NCBI GenBank assembly: GCA_001916055.1
Contig: MNRR01000045.1
Span: forward strand, 44,734 to 58,521
Reading direction: 5' to 3'
From: Clostridium sp. 28_12
GTDB taxonomy: Bacteria > Bacillota > Clostridia > TANB77 > CAG-508
Length of the DNA stretch: 13,788 bases
This document shows, in pieces, positions 5,576-13,542 of the stretch (within the stretch, counting starts at the first letter, position 1; each line of letters begins with the position of its first letter). A program made the position numbers and the translations under genes. The notes beneath the pieces were generated by a model. That model ran no database searches and was not told the DNA's origin. It saw only the letters and a program-made list of their open reading frames with translations.

Positions 5576-7164
5576 TAAAAATGTTTTCCTCTTCCTCTTC
5601 TTCTTGTTCGTCTACTGTTGTCATCTTGATAATCATAACTATAATCGTTATTATCGTTATCATCAATATCATAATTTTTACTTTTTGCAATGTCTTCTAT
5701 ATAGTTTCCATCATAATCATTCTTAAAATTATACGCATCGGGTTCCTGTGATGGTTCATTAGCATATTGCTGCATTGTTTGCTCTGGAATTGGGCTTTGT
5801 TCTTGATTTCCACTATCACTATTTGACATATAATAATTGTCATCTTCCATGTTTTCTAGTTCTGTTAATTCTTGATGTTCTGCAAGTGCTTTATCTAATT
5901 CATCTGCACCTGGTAAATCAATTTTATTTTTACCTTTCTTTTCTCTTGAAAGTTTTATTTTTAAAATTATAGCAATTATTATTAATATTACTAAAACTGC
6001 TGCAATTGCAGCTTTTATTATGATTTCTCTTCCCCAAGTTGATGGTTTTAACCAGCTAAATTCTTCTACTGTTCCCTGGTCTTCTAATGTTACATTTTTG
6101 TTTACCGTTATTTGATATGTTATTGTCTTTCCTGTTTTTTCGTTTTTAACCAAAATTGTAACTACATTTTCTCCTTCTTGAAAGTCTTGATTTCCAGCAA
6201 TTTCAACTGATGTATCATCTTCTATTGGTATTGCTGATATGTCTAATGAATCTACGTCTTTGTCTAATTCTACTTGATAATTATATACTTCTGTTTTAAA
6301 ACTAGGTGTTAATTCTACATCTTTTATTTCCAAACTTTCTAATCCAACTTTTGAACTTGTACTAGCTGATGTTGTATTTGTATTATTCGTGCTGGCAGTA
6401 TTATCTGTATTTGTTGAACCATCATTTGTTGTTGAATTGTTTGCATCAGCAGCTTTTCTTTTGATAGTTAATGTATATACTTTCGTATTTCCAGCTTCTG
6501 CTGTTACTGTTACCTTTACAGTATTACTTCCTTCTTTTAATTTTACTTTTCCTGCGCCTGTTACTTTGGCTTTTGAATCAACAGCTGTTGCATATACTGA
6601 AACTTCTGATACATCATTTGGCACTTCTGTACTATATTCTGTTTTATCTTTTTTAAATCCTTTAAAATCGTTTGGTGTTATTCCGAAAGTTTTTAATCTA
6701 GCTTCTTTTGACTTGGCAGCAGGAGTTGTATCTGTGTTTCCTGTATTTCCTTGATTATCAGAACTATTAGTATTTGCACTTACTGTTATAGAAACCTCGT
6801 CACTTATATTTTTCTTAGAAAGTGTATCTCCATCAACAACATATCCACTTAACTTAATTGTATATGTTCCTTCTTGGTCTGATACAAATGTACCTAAATT
6901 TACTGTTTTATTTTCATTATTTCCACTATCCGTGCTTCCAACTCTATCATTACTCTTTTTTAATGTTCCGCCAGATGCTGAAATATCAAAATCCCAAGAA
7001 GATGCACTACTTACATTTGCAGTTAAGGTTACACTCTTTCCCTTTTCAATTTTTTTTGTTGATGCACTTATTGAAGCATTAATTGCAAATACTTTTTGCG
7101 GTGAGCACCATAATATAATTAAACTAAAAATAATTATAACTACACTATAAAATTTTTTTTTCAT
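5575..7164 (-). CDS. Membrane-anchored surface protein with Ig/cohesin-like and two cadherin-like domains
   Basis: The 529-residue protein has a signal peptide (MKKKFYSVVIIIFSLIILWC, cleavage after VFA near residue 27) and an N-terminal beta domain (about 28-132; ASISASTKKIEKGKSVTLTA, then WDFDISASGG) resembling Ig or cohesin-like folds. After a Ser/Thr/Asn linker comes a cadherin-like beta-sandwich domain (about 152-236; ARLKTFGITP to VYTLTIKR). A second one (about 271-357; LESLEIKDVELTP to TYQITVNK) follows a second low-complexity linker. A single transmembrane helix (about 381-405) and an acidic, tyrosine-rich tail ending in RRTRRRGRGKHF complete it. The ATG at 7164 is preferred: AAGGA lies nine bases upstream, while the in-frame ATG at 7173 touches it. 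It follows the glucosaminidase gene after six bases, in the same operon. Cohesin identity of the first domain is inference. Confidence 0.8.
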   Translation of the reverse strand: MKKKFYSVVIIIFSLIILWCSPQKVFAINASISASTKKIEKGKSVTLTANVSSASSWDFDISASGGTLKKSNDRVGSTDSGNNENKTVNLGTFVSDQEGTYTIKLSGYVVDGDTLSKKNISDEVSITVSANTNSSDNQGNTGNTDTTPAAKSKEARLKTFGITPNDFKGFKKDKTEYSTEVPNDVSEVSVYATAVDSKAKVTGAGKVKLKEGSNTVKVTVTAEAGNTKVYTLTIKRKAADANNSTTNDGSTNTDNTASTNNTNTTSASTSSKVGLESLEIKDVELTPSFKTEVYNYQVELDKDVDSLDISAIPIEDDTSVEIAGNQDFQEGENVVTILVKNEKTGKTITYQITVNKNVTLEDQGTVEEFSWLKPSTWGREIIIKAAIAAVLVILIIIAIILKIKLSREKKGKNKIDLPGADELDKALAEHQELTELENMEDDNYYMSNSDSGNQEQSPIPEQTMQQYANEPSQEPDAYNFKNDYDGNYIEDIAKSKNYDIDDNDNNDYSYDYQDDNSRRTRRRGRGKHF

Positions 7165-7179
7165 TTTTTCCATTCCTTT

Positions 7180-8895
7180 TTATATATTAATATTTTGTGT
7201 TCCTAGTAAATATCTTTTTTGCAATAATAAATCTATTGCATCTACTACTCCGTCTTTATTCAAATCGGCCGCATTTCCTTTTAATTCATCAAATTCTTGT
7301 GTTCCTAACAACCTTCTTTTTATTAATAACAAATCTATTGCATCTGATTCTCCATCTCCATTTACATCTCCAAGAACTGCAACAGTATAAGTATCATTTA
7401 TTGTATATCCAGTTGCCAACTTATCAGATAAATTGATAACTTGCCCATTTGAGTTTTTTACTGCGACATTCCCTCCAATTAAATTAGCAAAATCATTTCC
7501 TGTGGCATTAGGTACTGCGGTTACTTTTTTAGAACTTTTGTCAACTTTGACTTTATCATTTTGGACTATCTCTTGTGAATCCTCTGGCTTATTTCCGCCA
7601 TTATCTTGTTCAACAGGAACTAAATATAATTTATATGTAGATTCTGATTCGTATGTTTCCCTTGCTGCATAGCCTTTTGTTCCGTCTGCTTTCATAACAT
7701 AATCCCAATAAGTTCCATCAACTTTTTGTGTTGCTTTATTAAGTCTTGTTACAACTTCATCTCTATATAGTGTTCCGACCTTTTTTGCACTCTTGCTTGC
7801 ACTACTTCTCAACATCAAAGTATTTGTAACATTTACTTTTACCAAGTCTGTACTTGTTTCTTGATTGTTCACTGAAGGCCTTACAGCTGCACTGCTTGGC
7901 ATATTTTTATACAAAGGTATTATAAATGTATAATCTGCATCAATTGCCCCAACATTTTCAAATGTTTTTCTTAATGTTGAACCTTCATTTTGAGCAGCTA
8001 ATATATTTTGCATATATTGGTGCCAATATAAGTTTCCATCTGAATTTTCTACATCAAATTTTTGAAAATATAATGTATTTTGGCCTCTTGCAATATACTT
8101 TTTAGCTAATATTTCGACTCCACCTGTGATTGATTTTTCCATTGATGTCCATCCATATGATTCTGCTTTTTTTAGCCCATTTAAAATAACATTTTCTTTT
8201 CCATTTCCACTAGCACCAATGTTAAAAACATTATAAACACCAGCGTATTCTCCGTTATATCCATTTCCAGATACTAATACTGAACCTGATTTACCTTGTT
8301 CTTGTATTATTCTTGCAACTACATAATATGGATTGACATTGTATTTTTTTGCTGAATCTACTATTGTATTTATGTAAGACTCGTTGTCTAAAAATGTTCC
8401 TGCAACCATATTTCTAATAATCTGAATATTGCAATCTTTGTATGATAATTGCATAAATTGAAATATATCAGAAAAATTTACAGAATTTCTTGGGTCCATC
8501 ATATATTTTATTGCTGCTTCTGATGCACAATTTGAATTTCCATTATCATATGCCTTATCTCCACATACTTTGCATTTCCATGCATCATCATATCTACTAT
8601 TATTTGCAGGTACTAAATTTCTTGGTGAACTTCCATGTCCAACATACTCATTCGCAATAGCTTCTGACCAATCTATGTCTGTATATAAAATTTTAAAGTT
8701 CCAATTTGGATGTTCATTTTTTATTTTTTGTAACATTTCTTTTATTTGAGGATATTGATTTGAATCAATTGAATTAATGTCATTAGTCTCTGTTTGGTTA
8801 ATTGCTAATGCTTTGTTTCCTAAAATTGGGTTCATGCTTATACATGTTATTACTAATATTAAAATTATAAATATTTTCTTTATACTTTTGTTCAT
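7180..8895 (-). CDS. Secreted N-acetylglucosaminidase with SH3 and dockerin domains
   Basis: This predicted autolysin would cleave the glycan backbone of peptidoglycan. The 571 residues comprise a signal peptide (cleavage after NKALA, residue 31), a clostridial-type N-terminal segment (YPQIKEMLQKIKNEHPNWNF) and a glucosaminidase domain (about 125-325) with the AR-I-IQEQG motif, whose E199 is the probable catalytic acid. An SH3-like wall-binding domain follows (about 352-420; VTNTLMLRSSASKSAKKVGT), and then a C-terminal type I dockerin (508-571). The dockerin has two calcium loops, DVNGDGESDAID (510-521) and DLNKDGVVDAID (544-555), each followed by an LLxxRxLLG helix. CKVC plus a third cysteine near residue 108-123 may bind metal. 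The start has GAGAGGGAG upstream and a good promoter. Dockerins dock onto cohesins, and the next gene of the operon encodes a membrane-anchored beta-domain protein. Confidence 0.88.
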   Translation of the reverse strand: MNKSIKKIFIILILVITCISMNPILGNKALAINQTETNDINSIDSNQYPQIKEMLQKIKNEHPNWNFKILYTDIDWSEAIANEYVGHGSSPRNLVPANNSRYDDAWKCKVCGDKAYDNGNSNCASEAAIKYMMDPRNSVNFSDIFQFMQLSYKDCNIQIIRNMVAGTFLDNESYINTIVDSAKKYNVNPYYVVARIIQEQGKSGSVLVSGNGYNGEYAGVYNVFNIGASGNGKENVILNGLKKAESYGWTSMEKSITGGVEILAKKYIARGQNTLYFQKFDVENSDGNLYWHQYMQNILAAQNEGSTLRKTFENVGAIDADYTFIIPLYKNMPSSAAVRPSVNNQETSTDLVKVNVTNTLMLRSSASKSAKKVGTLYRDEVVTRLNKATQKVDGTYWDYVMKADGTKGYAARETYESESTYKLYLVPVEQDNGGNKPEDSQEIVQNDKVKVDKSSKKVTAVPNATGNDFANLIGGNVAVKNSNGQVINLSDKLATGYTINDTYTVAVLGDVNGDGESDAIDLLLIKRRLLGTQEFDELKGNAADLNKDGVVDAIDLLLQKRYLLGTQNINI

Positions 8896-8954
8896 TTTCT
8901 CCCTCTCTTTGGTTTATTATTACTTTGCATTTTCTCTTATAGTACTTCGCCATT

Positions 8955-8983
8955 AGTATATCATTACACCTCTTTTTAGTCAA
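8955..8983 (-). promoter_or_regulatory. Promoter of the glucosaminidase operon
   Basis: On the minus strand TTGACT (8978-8983) and TATACT (8955-8960) are separated by 17 bases, about 55 bases upstream of the start codon at 8895. Confidence 0.75.
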
Positions 8984-9010
8984 TATTTGACATCAATTTT
9001 TATATTACAT

Positions 9011-9039
9011 TTGTATTACATGTCTCTTTATGGTATAAT
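9011..9039 (+). promoter_or_regulatory. Promoter of the U32 gene
   Basis: TTGTAT (9011-9016) and TATAAT (9034-9039) are separated by 17 bases. The predicted transcription start, near 9046, coincides with the first base of repeat element D, so the element would form nearly the whole 5' leader. Confidence 0.7.
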
Positions 9040-9045
9040 AAATTA

Positions 9046-9141
9046 GCACACGTGAGATCGCTTTTTTTTGGTGCAATTTTGCACGAATTATTCCGCTTTT
9101 TTTTGGTGCAATGCACGGAAAAAAAGCGATCTCAGATGTGC
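9046..9141. repeat. Dispersed palindromic element D (three modules)
   Basis: The order is GCAC, module with tag ACGTGAGAT, GTGCAATTTTGCAC (9071-9084), module with tag GAATTATTC, GTGCAATGCAC (9106-9116), inverted module with the TGAGAT-class tag, then GTGC. All modules are 21 bases. The outer modules are inverted repeats (TGAGATCGCTTTTTTT with AAAAAAAGCGATCTCA), so the whole element can close into one long hairpin with the middle module as its loop. Its right end is adjacent to the AAAAGGAGA site of the U32 gene. Confidence 0.88.
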
Positions 9142-9155
9142 AAAAGGAGATAATT

Positions 9156-11555
9156 ATGGTAGAATTACTTTCACCTGTTGGTGATTTTGAATGTTTAAAA
9201 GCTGCTGTTCAAAACGGAGCAGATACAGTTTACTTTGGAGCGAGTTCTTTTAGTGCAAGAGCTTTTGCTTCTAATTTTAATGATGATGATTTAAAAAAGG
9301 CTATTACCTACGCAAAAATTCGTGGTATAAAAACTAATTTGACTCTTAATACTTTACTTAAAGATAATGAATTTAATGATGCTATTAAATTAGCTGAAAA
9401 AGCTTATATCTATGGAATTGATGCAATTATCGTTCAAGATTTAGGCTTTGCAAAATATTTAATTGAAAATTTTCCTGGATTAGCAGTTCATGCAAGTACG
9501 CAACTTTCGGTTCATAATCTAGAAGGTGTTTTAAAGCTTCAAGAATTAGGCTTTTCACGAGTTGTTCTTTCACGTGAGCTTTCTTTGCCAGAAATAGAAC
9601 ATATTTGCAAAAATTCAAATGTAGAAATTGAAGTTTTTGTACATGGTGCTTTATGTATTTCATACTCAGGTCAATGCTTATTTTCAAGTATGGTTGGCGG
9701 TCGCTCTGGTAATCGTGGCAAGTGTGCCCAACCTTGCAGACTCCCTTATGAATTGACTAACCAATCAGAAACTTTGGATAAAGGCTATTTAATGAGTCCA
9801 AGAGATTTGTGCGGTTTAGATTATTTGCCTCAACTTATAAAAGCTGGTGTTTCTTGTTTGAAAATTGAGGGACGTATGAAAACGCCTGAGTATGTTGCAA
9901 CTGTTACAAGAATTTATCGCAAATATTTGGATTTAGCAAAATCCGCTGAGTCAAATAAGCTCTACAAAATTGATGTTCAGGACAAACAAGATTTACTTCA
10001 GGTTTTCAACCGAGGTGGCTTTTCTGATGGACATCTTTCAGGTTCTCCAAACAAAAACTTGGTTTACTCTGAAAAGTCAAACAATATGGGGGTTTTTCTT
10101 GGCAATATTTCAAAGTTTAACAATAATAAAGGCCATATAACCTTTACAACTAGTGGGGTTTTAAATGTTGGAGATAAGATTTCAATTGAAAATAAAAAGC
10201 ATGAAACATCTTTATATACCGTTTCTGAATTGATGATTAAAGACAAAAATATTCGCCAAGCCAACCCTGGTGATATTATAAAAATCGGTAGAATGAAGGG
10301 CAACATATTTGTTGGAAATAAAATTTTCAAAATTTCTGATAAGGCTTTAACTTTTTCTGCACTTGAAACTCTTAATAAAGAAAATATAAAACGAAATTTG
10401 AATTGCAAGTTGATTGTTCATAAAGATTTACCAATAGAATTAACTGTTTTTGATGAAAACGGAATTGAAGTTAGTATACATTCTGATGTAATTCCAGAAA
10501 TTGCTACTAATTTACCAATTACTAAAGAACGCTTAATCACTCAGCTTTCTAAGACAAACAATACTCCTTATCAATTTTCAAATATTGAAATTGATTTAGA
10601 TGATGGACTTTTTATAAAAGGATTTAGTTGCATTAATGAACTTAGAAGAACAGTGCTATCAAAATATGAAGAACTTCTTATTGCCTCTTTCAGGCGAGAT
10701 TTAGTTTCACATTTTAACTTACCTATTTCATCAAATATTAATAATGAGCCCATAGAATCATATAAAAAAGTCAGCCTTTTGCTTAACCTTCTTAATAAAA
10801 ATTACGAATATACTGAGCTTAAGAATGTTGATAATATATATATTCCATTTAAATATTTTATATTGACTGGATACACCTCTATTTTGCAGTATTTTACTAA
10901 CAAGTTTAATACATATATTTATTTTCCTACAATTATTAGAAACAATTACAATAGATTGATTAGTAAAAACTTGCCTGACATCCTGAATTCTTACAATATC
11001 AAAGGCTTTGTAGTTTCTAATATTGGAAATTTTGAACTTTTGAAAAATTATAAAAAATATGAATTTATTTGCAATTATACCTTTAATGTTTTTAATAGAT
11101 TTACAATTGATCAATTGAATTGTAACAAAGTTACATTATCACCTGAGTTAAATTTCTCAGATTTGCAACAACTTGCTACAAATTCAAATATTCCAACAGA
11201 ATTAATTGTATATGGCAGAACACCACTAATGAATTCTAATTATTGTTTGCTTGGAAAATCAAATAAATGCTATGCTTCTTGCAAACATTTATGTAACAGT
11301 TCTGAAAAATTCTATTTAAAAGACAGACTTGGCTTTTTATTTAGAATAATGCCTGATAATATCGACACTGTAACAACAATTTATAATAGTAAAATTACAT
11401 CCATTGAACACAAAAATATATGTTCAAGCTCTATTAGAATTGACGCTTTGGATGAATCTATTGAACAACTAAATTCTATTATCAGTATTGCGAAAACTGG
11501 TAAAAAATTAGAAGGACCTGATTACACTAATGGTAATTTAAATAAAGAAATTTAG
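9156..11555 (+). CDS. U32 family protein (RlhA/TrhP-like RNA hydroxylation family)
   Basis: The 799 residues begin with VELLSPVGDFECLKAAVQNG and GADTVYFG, the normal U32 opening. The family signature EVFVHGALCISYSGQC (159-174) is followed by RSGNRGKCAQPCRLPYEL, placing conserved cysteines at 167, 174, 190 and 194. A DUF3656-like middle and a long C-terminal region follow, with a second cysteine group (NSNYCLLGKSNKCYASCKHLC). Members of this family were named peptidases/collagenases, but E. coli RlhA and TrhP are needed for 5-hydroxylation of 23S rRNA cytidine and of tRNA U34; the long two-part form is closest to RlhA-type proteins. The ATG at 9156 follows AAAAGGAGA; the upstream ATG at 9111 lies in repeat element D and would only add element-encoded residues. 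The stop TAG uses the first G of element E as its last base. Confidence 0.9.
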   Translation: MVELLSPVGDFECLKAAVQNGADTVYFGASSFSARAFASNFNDDDLKKAITYAKIRGIKTNLTLNTLLKDNEFNDAIKLAEKAYIYGIDAIIVQDLGFAKYLIENFPGLAVHASTQLSVHNLEGVLKLQELGFSRVVLSRELSLPEIEHICKNSNVEIEVFVHGALCISYSGQCLFSSMVGGRSGNRGKCAQPCRLPYELTNQSETLDKGYLMSPRDLCGLDYLPQLIKAGVSCLKIEGRMKTPEYVATVTRIYRKYLDLAKSAESNKLYKIDVQDKQDLLQVFNRGGFSDGHLSGSPNKNLVYSEKSNNMGVFLGNISKFNNNKGHITFTTSGVLNVGDKISIENKKHETSLYTVSELMIKDKNIRQANPGDIIKIGRMKGNIFVGNKIFKISDKALTFSALETLNKENIKRNLNCKLIVHKDLPIELTVFDENGIEVSIHSDVIPEIATNLPITKERLITQLSKTNNTPYQFSNIEIDLDDGLFIKGFSCINELRRTVLSKYEELLIASFRRDLVSHFNLPISSNINNEPIESYKKVSLLLNLLNKNYEYTELKNVDNIYIPFKYFILTGYTSILQYFTNKFNTYIYFPTIIRNNYNRLISKNLPDILNSYNIKGFVVSNIGNFELLKNYKKYEFICNYTFNVFNRFTIDQLNCNKVTLSPELNFSDLQQLATNSNIPTELIVYGRTPLMNSNYCLLGKSNKCYASCKHLCNSSEKFYLKDRLGFLFRIMPDNIDTVTTIYNSKITSIEHKNICSSSIRIDALDESIEQLNSIISIAKTGKKLEGPDYTNGNLNKEI

Positions 11556-11654
11556 CACACTTTAAAACGCTTTTTTTTGGTGCAAGATTGCACGGAAAAA
11601 AAGCGTTTTAAAGTGTGCAATTTTGCACCAAAAAAAAAGCGATCTCACGTGTGC
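11555..11654. repeat. Dispersed palindromic element E (three modules)
   Basis: Modules 1 and 2 form a near-perfect palindrome (GCACACTTTAAAACGC plus T8, box GTGCAAGATTGCAC, then the inverse ending GTTTTAAAGTGTGC). After the shared box GTGCAATTTTGCAC (11615-11628) comes an inverted module with the tag ACGTGAGAT, then GTGC. Modules 1 and 2 are 21 bases; the third is 22, with an A-run one base longer. The element lies between convergent U32 and dxs and contributes to the stop codons of both. Confidence 0.9.
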
Positions 11655-13453
11655 ATAATAAATTTATCTGGATATGCATAACTTTTAAACTTCACATTCT
11701 GAATATTGTTATCAACTATCAATTCTTTTACGGTTGTAGCAAGGCCATTTATTACAGTACCATCTTCTATGGTAATTACATTTTTGGTTCTCTGAATGCT
11801 TTGAATCATTTTTTCAGAGTCAAATGGCTTAAGAAATCTTGCATTTATTATTTCTGGGGTTATTCCTTCTTCTTTTTGCATTCTATCAGCCAGTTTTACT
11901 GCTTCTGAAACCGTTTTCCCAATTGCTATTATTGTAACTTCTTTAGTTGGATTTTCTAAATTCTTAACTTCATGCAATACTTCAGCTTTTCCTAATTCTA
12001 TCTTGGCATGACTTTTAAACTTGACTTCTGCATCTTCTCCACCTCGTGGATATCTTATAACTACTGGCTTGTTTAGACCTACTGCAAATTCTAGCATATC
12101 TTCAAATTCCTTAAAGTCTTTTGGTGCCATAATCGTTAAATTGGGAACAAGTCTAAAAAATGCCATGTCTAGGGTTCCTTGATGGGTTTCTCCATCTGCC
12201 CCAACTATTCCAGCTCTGTCTACACACATGATTACCGGTAAATTCTGCATTGCAACATCATGTATTACTTGGTCATATGCTCTTTGGTAAAATGATGAAT
12301 ATATTGGTACAAATGGTATCATTCCCTCTTTTGCCATTCCTGCGGCCATTGTAACTGCATGCTGCTCAGCAATTCCTACATCAAAAAATCTATATGGAAA
12401 CTCTTGTGCAAAATCTGCTAGACCTGTCCCATTTTTCATTGATGCTGTTACAGCAACAATTTTGCTATTTTCTTTTGCCAATTCTACTATTTTTTCTCCA
12501 AAAACCTTAGAATAGTCTTTTTCTTTTGGAGTTTTCAATTCGCCATTTTCTATATTAAATGGTGAAATGGCATGAAACTTGTCTGGGTTCTTTTCCGCAA
12601 ATTTATATCCCTTTCCTTTTTTGGTTAAAACATGAATTAAAACCGGACCGTTTACTTGTTTACTGGTTTTCAGTATGCTTTCTAATTCTTCAATGTTATG
12701 TCCATCAACAGGACCAAGATATGTAAATCCAATGTCTTCGAAAAACATTTTATGTATTACTAATTGTTTTATGGCTCTTTTTATTCTTTGAATTCCTACT
12801 ACCATTGGTTTGCCTATGACTGGAACTGAGCTGATTTGCTTTTTTAACAAATTATTTGTTGTTGTGTATAATTTTTTTGTTCTTAATTTTCCTAAAAATT
12901 TATTTAATCCCCCTACATTGGGCGATATGCTCATTTCATTATCATTTAAAATAACTGTCATTTTGCATTTGCTATAACCTGCATCATTGAGCGCTTCTAA
13001 TGCCATTCCACCTGTTAATGCTCCATCTCCAATCACCGCGATAACAGCATTATTTTTTCCCTGTAAGTCTCTTGCCCTCGCCATTCCAAGTGCTGCTGAA
13101 ATTGAAGTGCTACTGTGCCCTGTGTTAAAGCTATCTGCTGGACTTTCATTGCTTTTTGGAAAACCTGCAAGCCCATTTGGTTTTCTTAAATTTTTAAATT
13201 CTTCTCTTCTTCCTGTAAGAATTTTATGCACATAACATTGATGTCCAACATCCCAAATTATTTTATCTTCCGGCACATTGAATACAGTATGTAATGCAAT
13301 AGTTAGCTCAACAACTCCAAGGTTTGAAGCCAAATGTCCTCCATTTTTTGAAACGATTTCTATTATATAATTTCTAATTTCTTCTGCTAATTTTTTCTTT
13401 TGTTGAAGTGTTAACTTTTTTAAATCTTGTGGTGAATTTATTTCTTCTAACAT
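11645..13453 (-). CDS. dxs: 1-deoxy-D-xylulose-5-phosphate synthase, C-terminus cut by repeat element E
   Basis: This thiamine-diphosphate enzyme condenses pyruvate and glyceraldehyde-3-phosphate, the first step of the MEP isoprenoid pathway. The 602 residues show GGHLASNLGVVELT (38-51), WDVGHQCYVHKIL, the TPP-binding GDGALTGGM (142-150) with NDNEMSISPNVGG, GPVDGHN, the transketolase-like pyrimidine domain with FDVGIAEQHAVTMAAG, and DRAGIVGADGETHQG. The start at 13453 has AGAGGA at good spacing; longer in-frame starts add a lysine/arginine-rich stretch unlike Dxs. The protein ends YPDKFIMHT. In the family this point ('PDxFIxHG') is normally followed by about 20 more residues. Here the TGA stop lies inside repeat element E, and the final two residues are element-encoded. 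The active-site residues are intact, so activity is probably retained. Confidence 0.96.
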   Translation of the reverse strand: MLEEINSPQDLKKLTLQQKKKLAEEIRNYIIEIVSKNGGHLASNLGVVELTIALHTVFNVPEDKIIWDVGHQCYVHKILTGRREEFKNLRKPNGLAGFPKSNESPADSFNTGHSSTSISAALGMARARDLQGKNNAVIAVIGDGALTGGMALEALNDAGYSKCKMTVILNDNEMSISPNVGGLNKFLGKLRTKKLYTTTNNLLKKQISSVPVIGKPMVVGIQRIKRAIKQLVIHKMFFEDIGFTYLGPVDGHNIEELESILKTSKQVNGPVLIHVLTKKGKGYKFAEKNPDKFHAISPFNIENGELKTPKEKDYSKVFGEKIVELAKENSKIVAVTASMKNGTGLADFAQEFPYRFFDVGIAEQHAVTMAAGMAKEGMIPFVPIYSSFYQRAYDQVIHDVAMQNLPVIMCVDRAGIVGADGETHQGTLDMAFFRLVPNLTIMAPKDFKEFEDMLEFAVGLNKPVVIRYPRGGEDAEVKFKSHAKIELGKAEVLHEVKNLENPTKEVTIIAIGKTVSEAVKLADRMQKEEGITPEIINARFLKPFDSEKMIQSIQRTKNVITIEDGTVINGLATTVKELIVDNNIQNVKFKSYAYPDKFIMHT

Positions 13454-13492
13454 TTTTTCCTCTTTCCTTGCGTTTCTTTTCATAACATATAA

Positions 13493-13532
13493 CCCGTGTT
13501 TATTATATGCATTGCATATAAACGGGCACGGG
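13493..13532. other. Inverted repeat upstream of dxs
   Basis: CCCGTG (13493-13498) pairs with CACGGG (13527-13532) and TATATGCA with TGCATATA inside, giving a long imperfect hairpin. It has no T-tract, so it is not a classical terminator. It lies 40 bases before the dxs start, between dxs and the upstream partial gene, and differs in sequence from the GTGC-box elements. Confidence 0.6.
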
Positions 13533-13542
13533 CAGTTTAAGT

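Noticed and set aside
8798..8983. 61-residue minus-strand reading frame at the glucosaminidase start
   Set aside because: It overlaps the promoter and signal peptide coding region in another frame and has no ribosome binding site or recognisable content.
9111..9155. Upstream start adding an element-encoded N-terminus to the U32 protein (similar KKAIS-type peptides also read from elements A and E)
   Set aside because: The ribosome binding site AAAAGGAGA and the family N-terminus VELLSPVGD fit the ATG at 9156; the shared peptide simply reflects the repeated DNA lacking stops in that frame.
10064..10408. Long minus-strand reading frame inside the U32 gene
   Set aside because: It is antisense to a well-supported coding region, has no ribosome binding site and looks like a composition shadow.
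11555..11654. CRISPR-like array (regular boxes separated by constant 21-base intervals)
   Set aside because: The intervals are not unique spacers: all share the CGC plus T-tract core and only three tags recur, in both orientations, at five dispersed loci with no cas genes.
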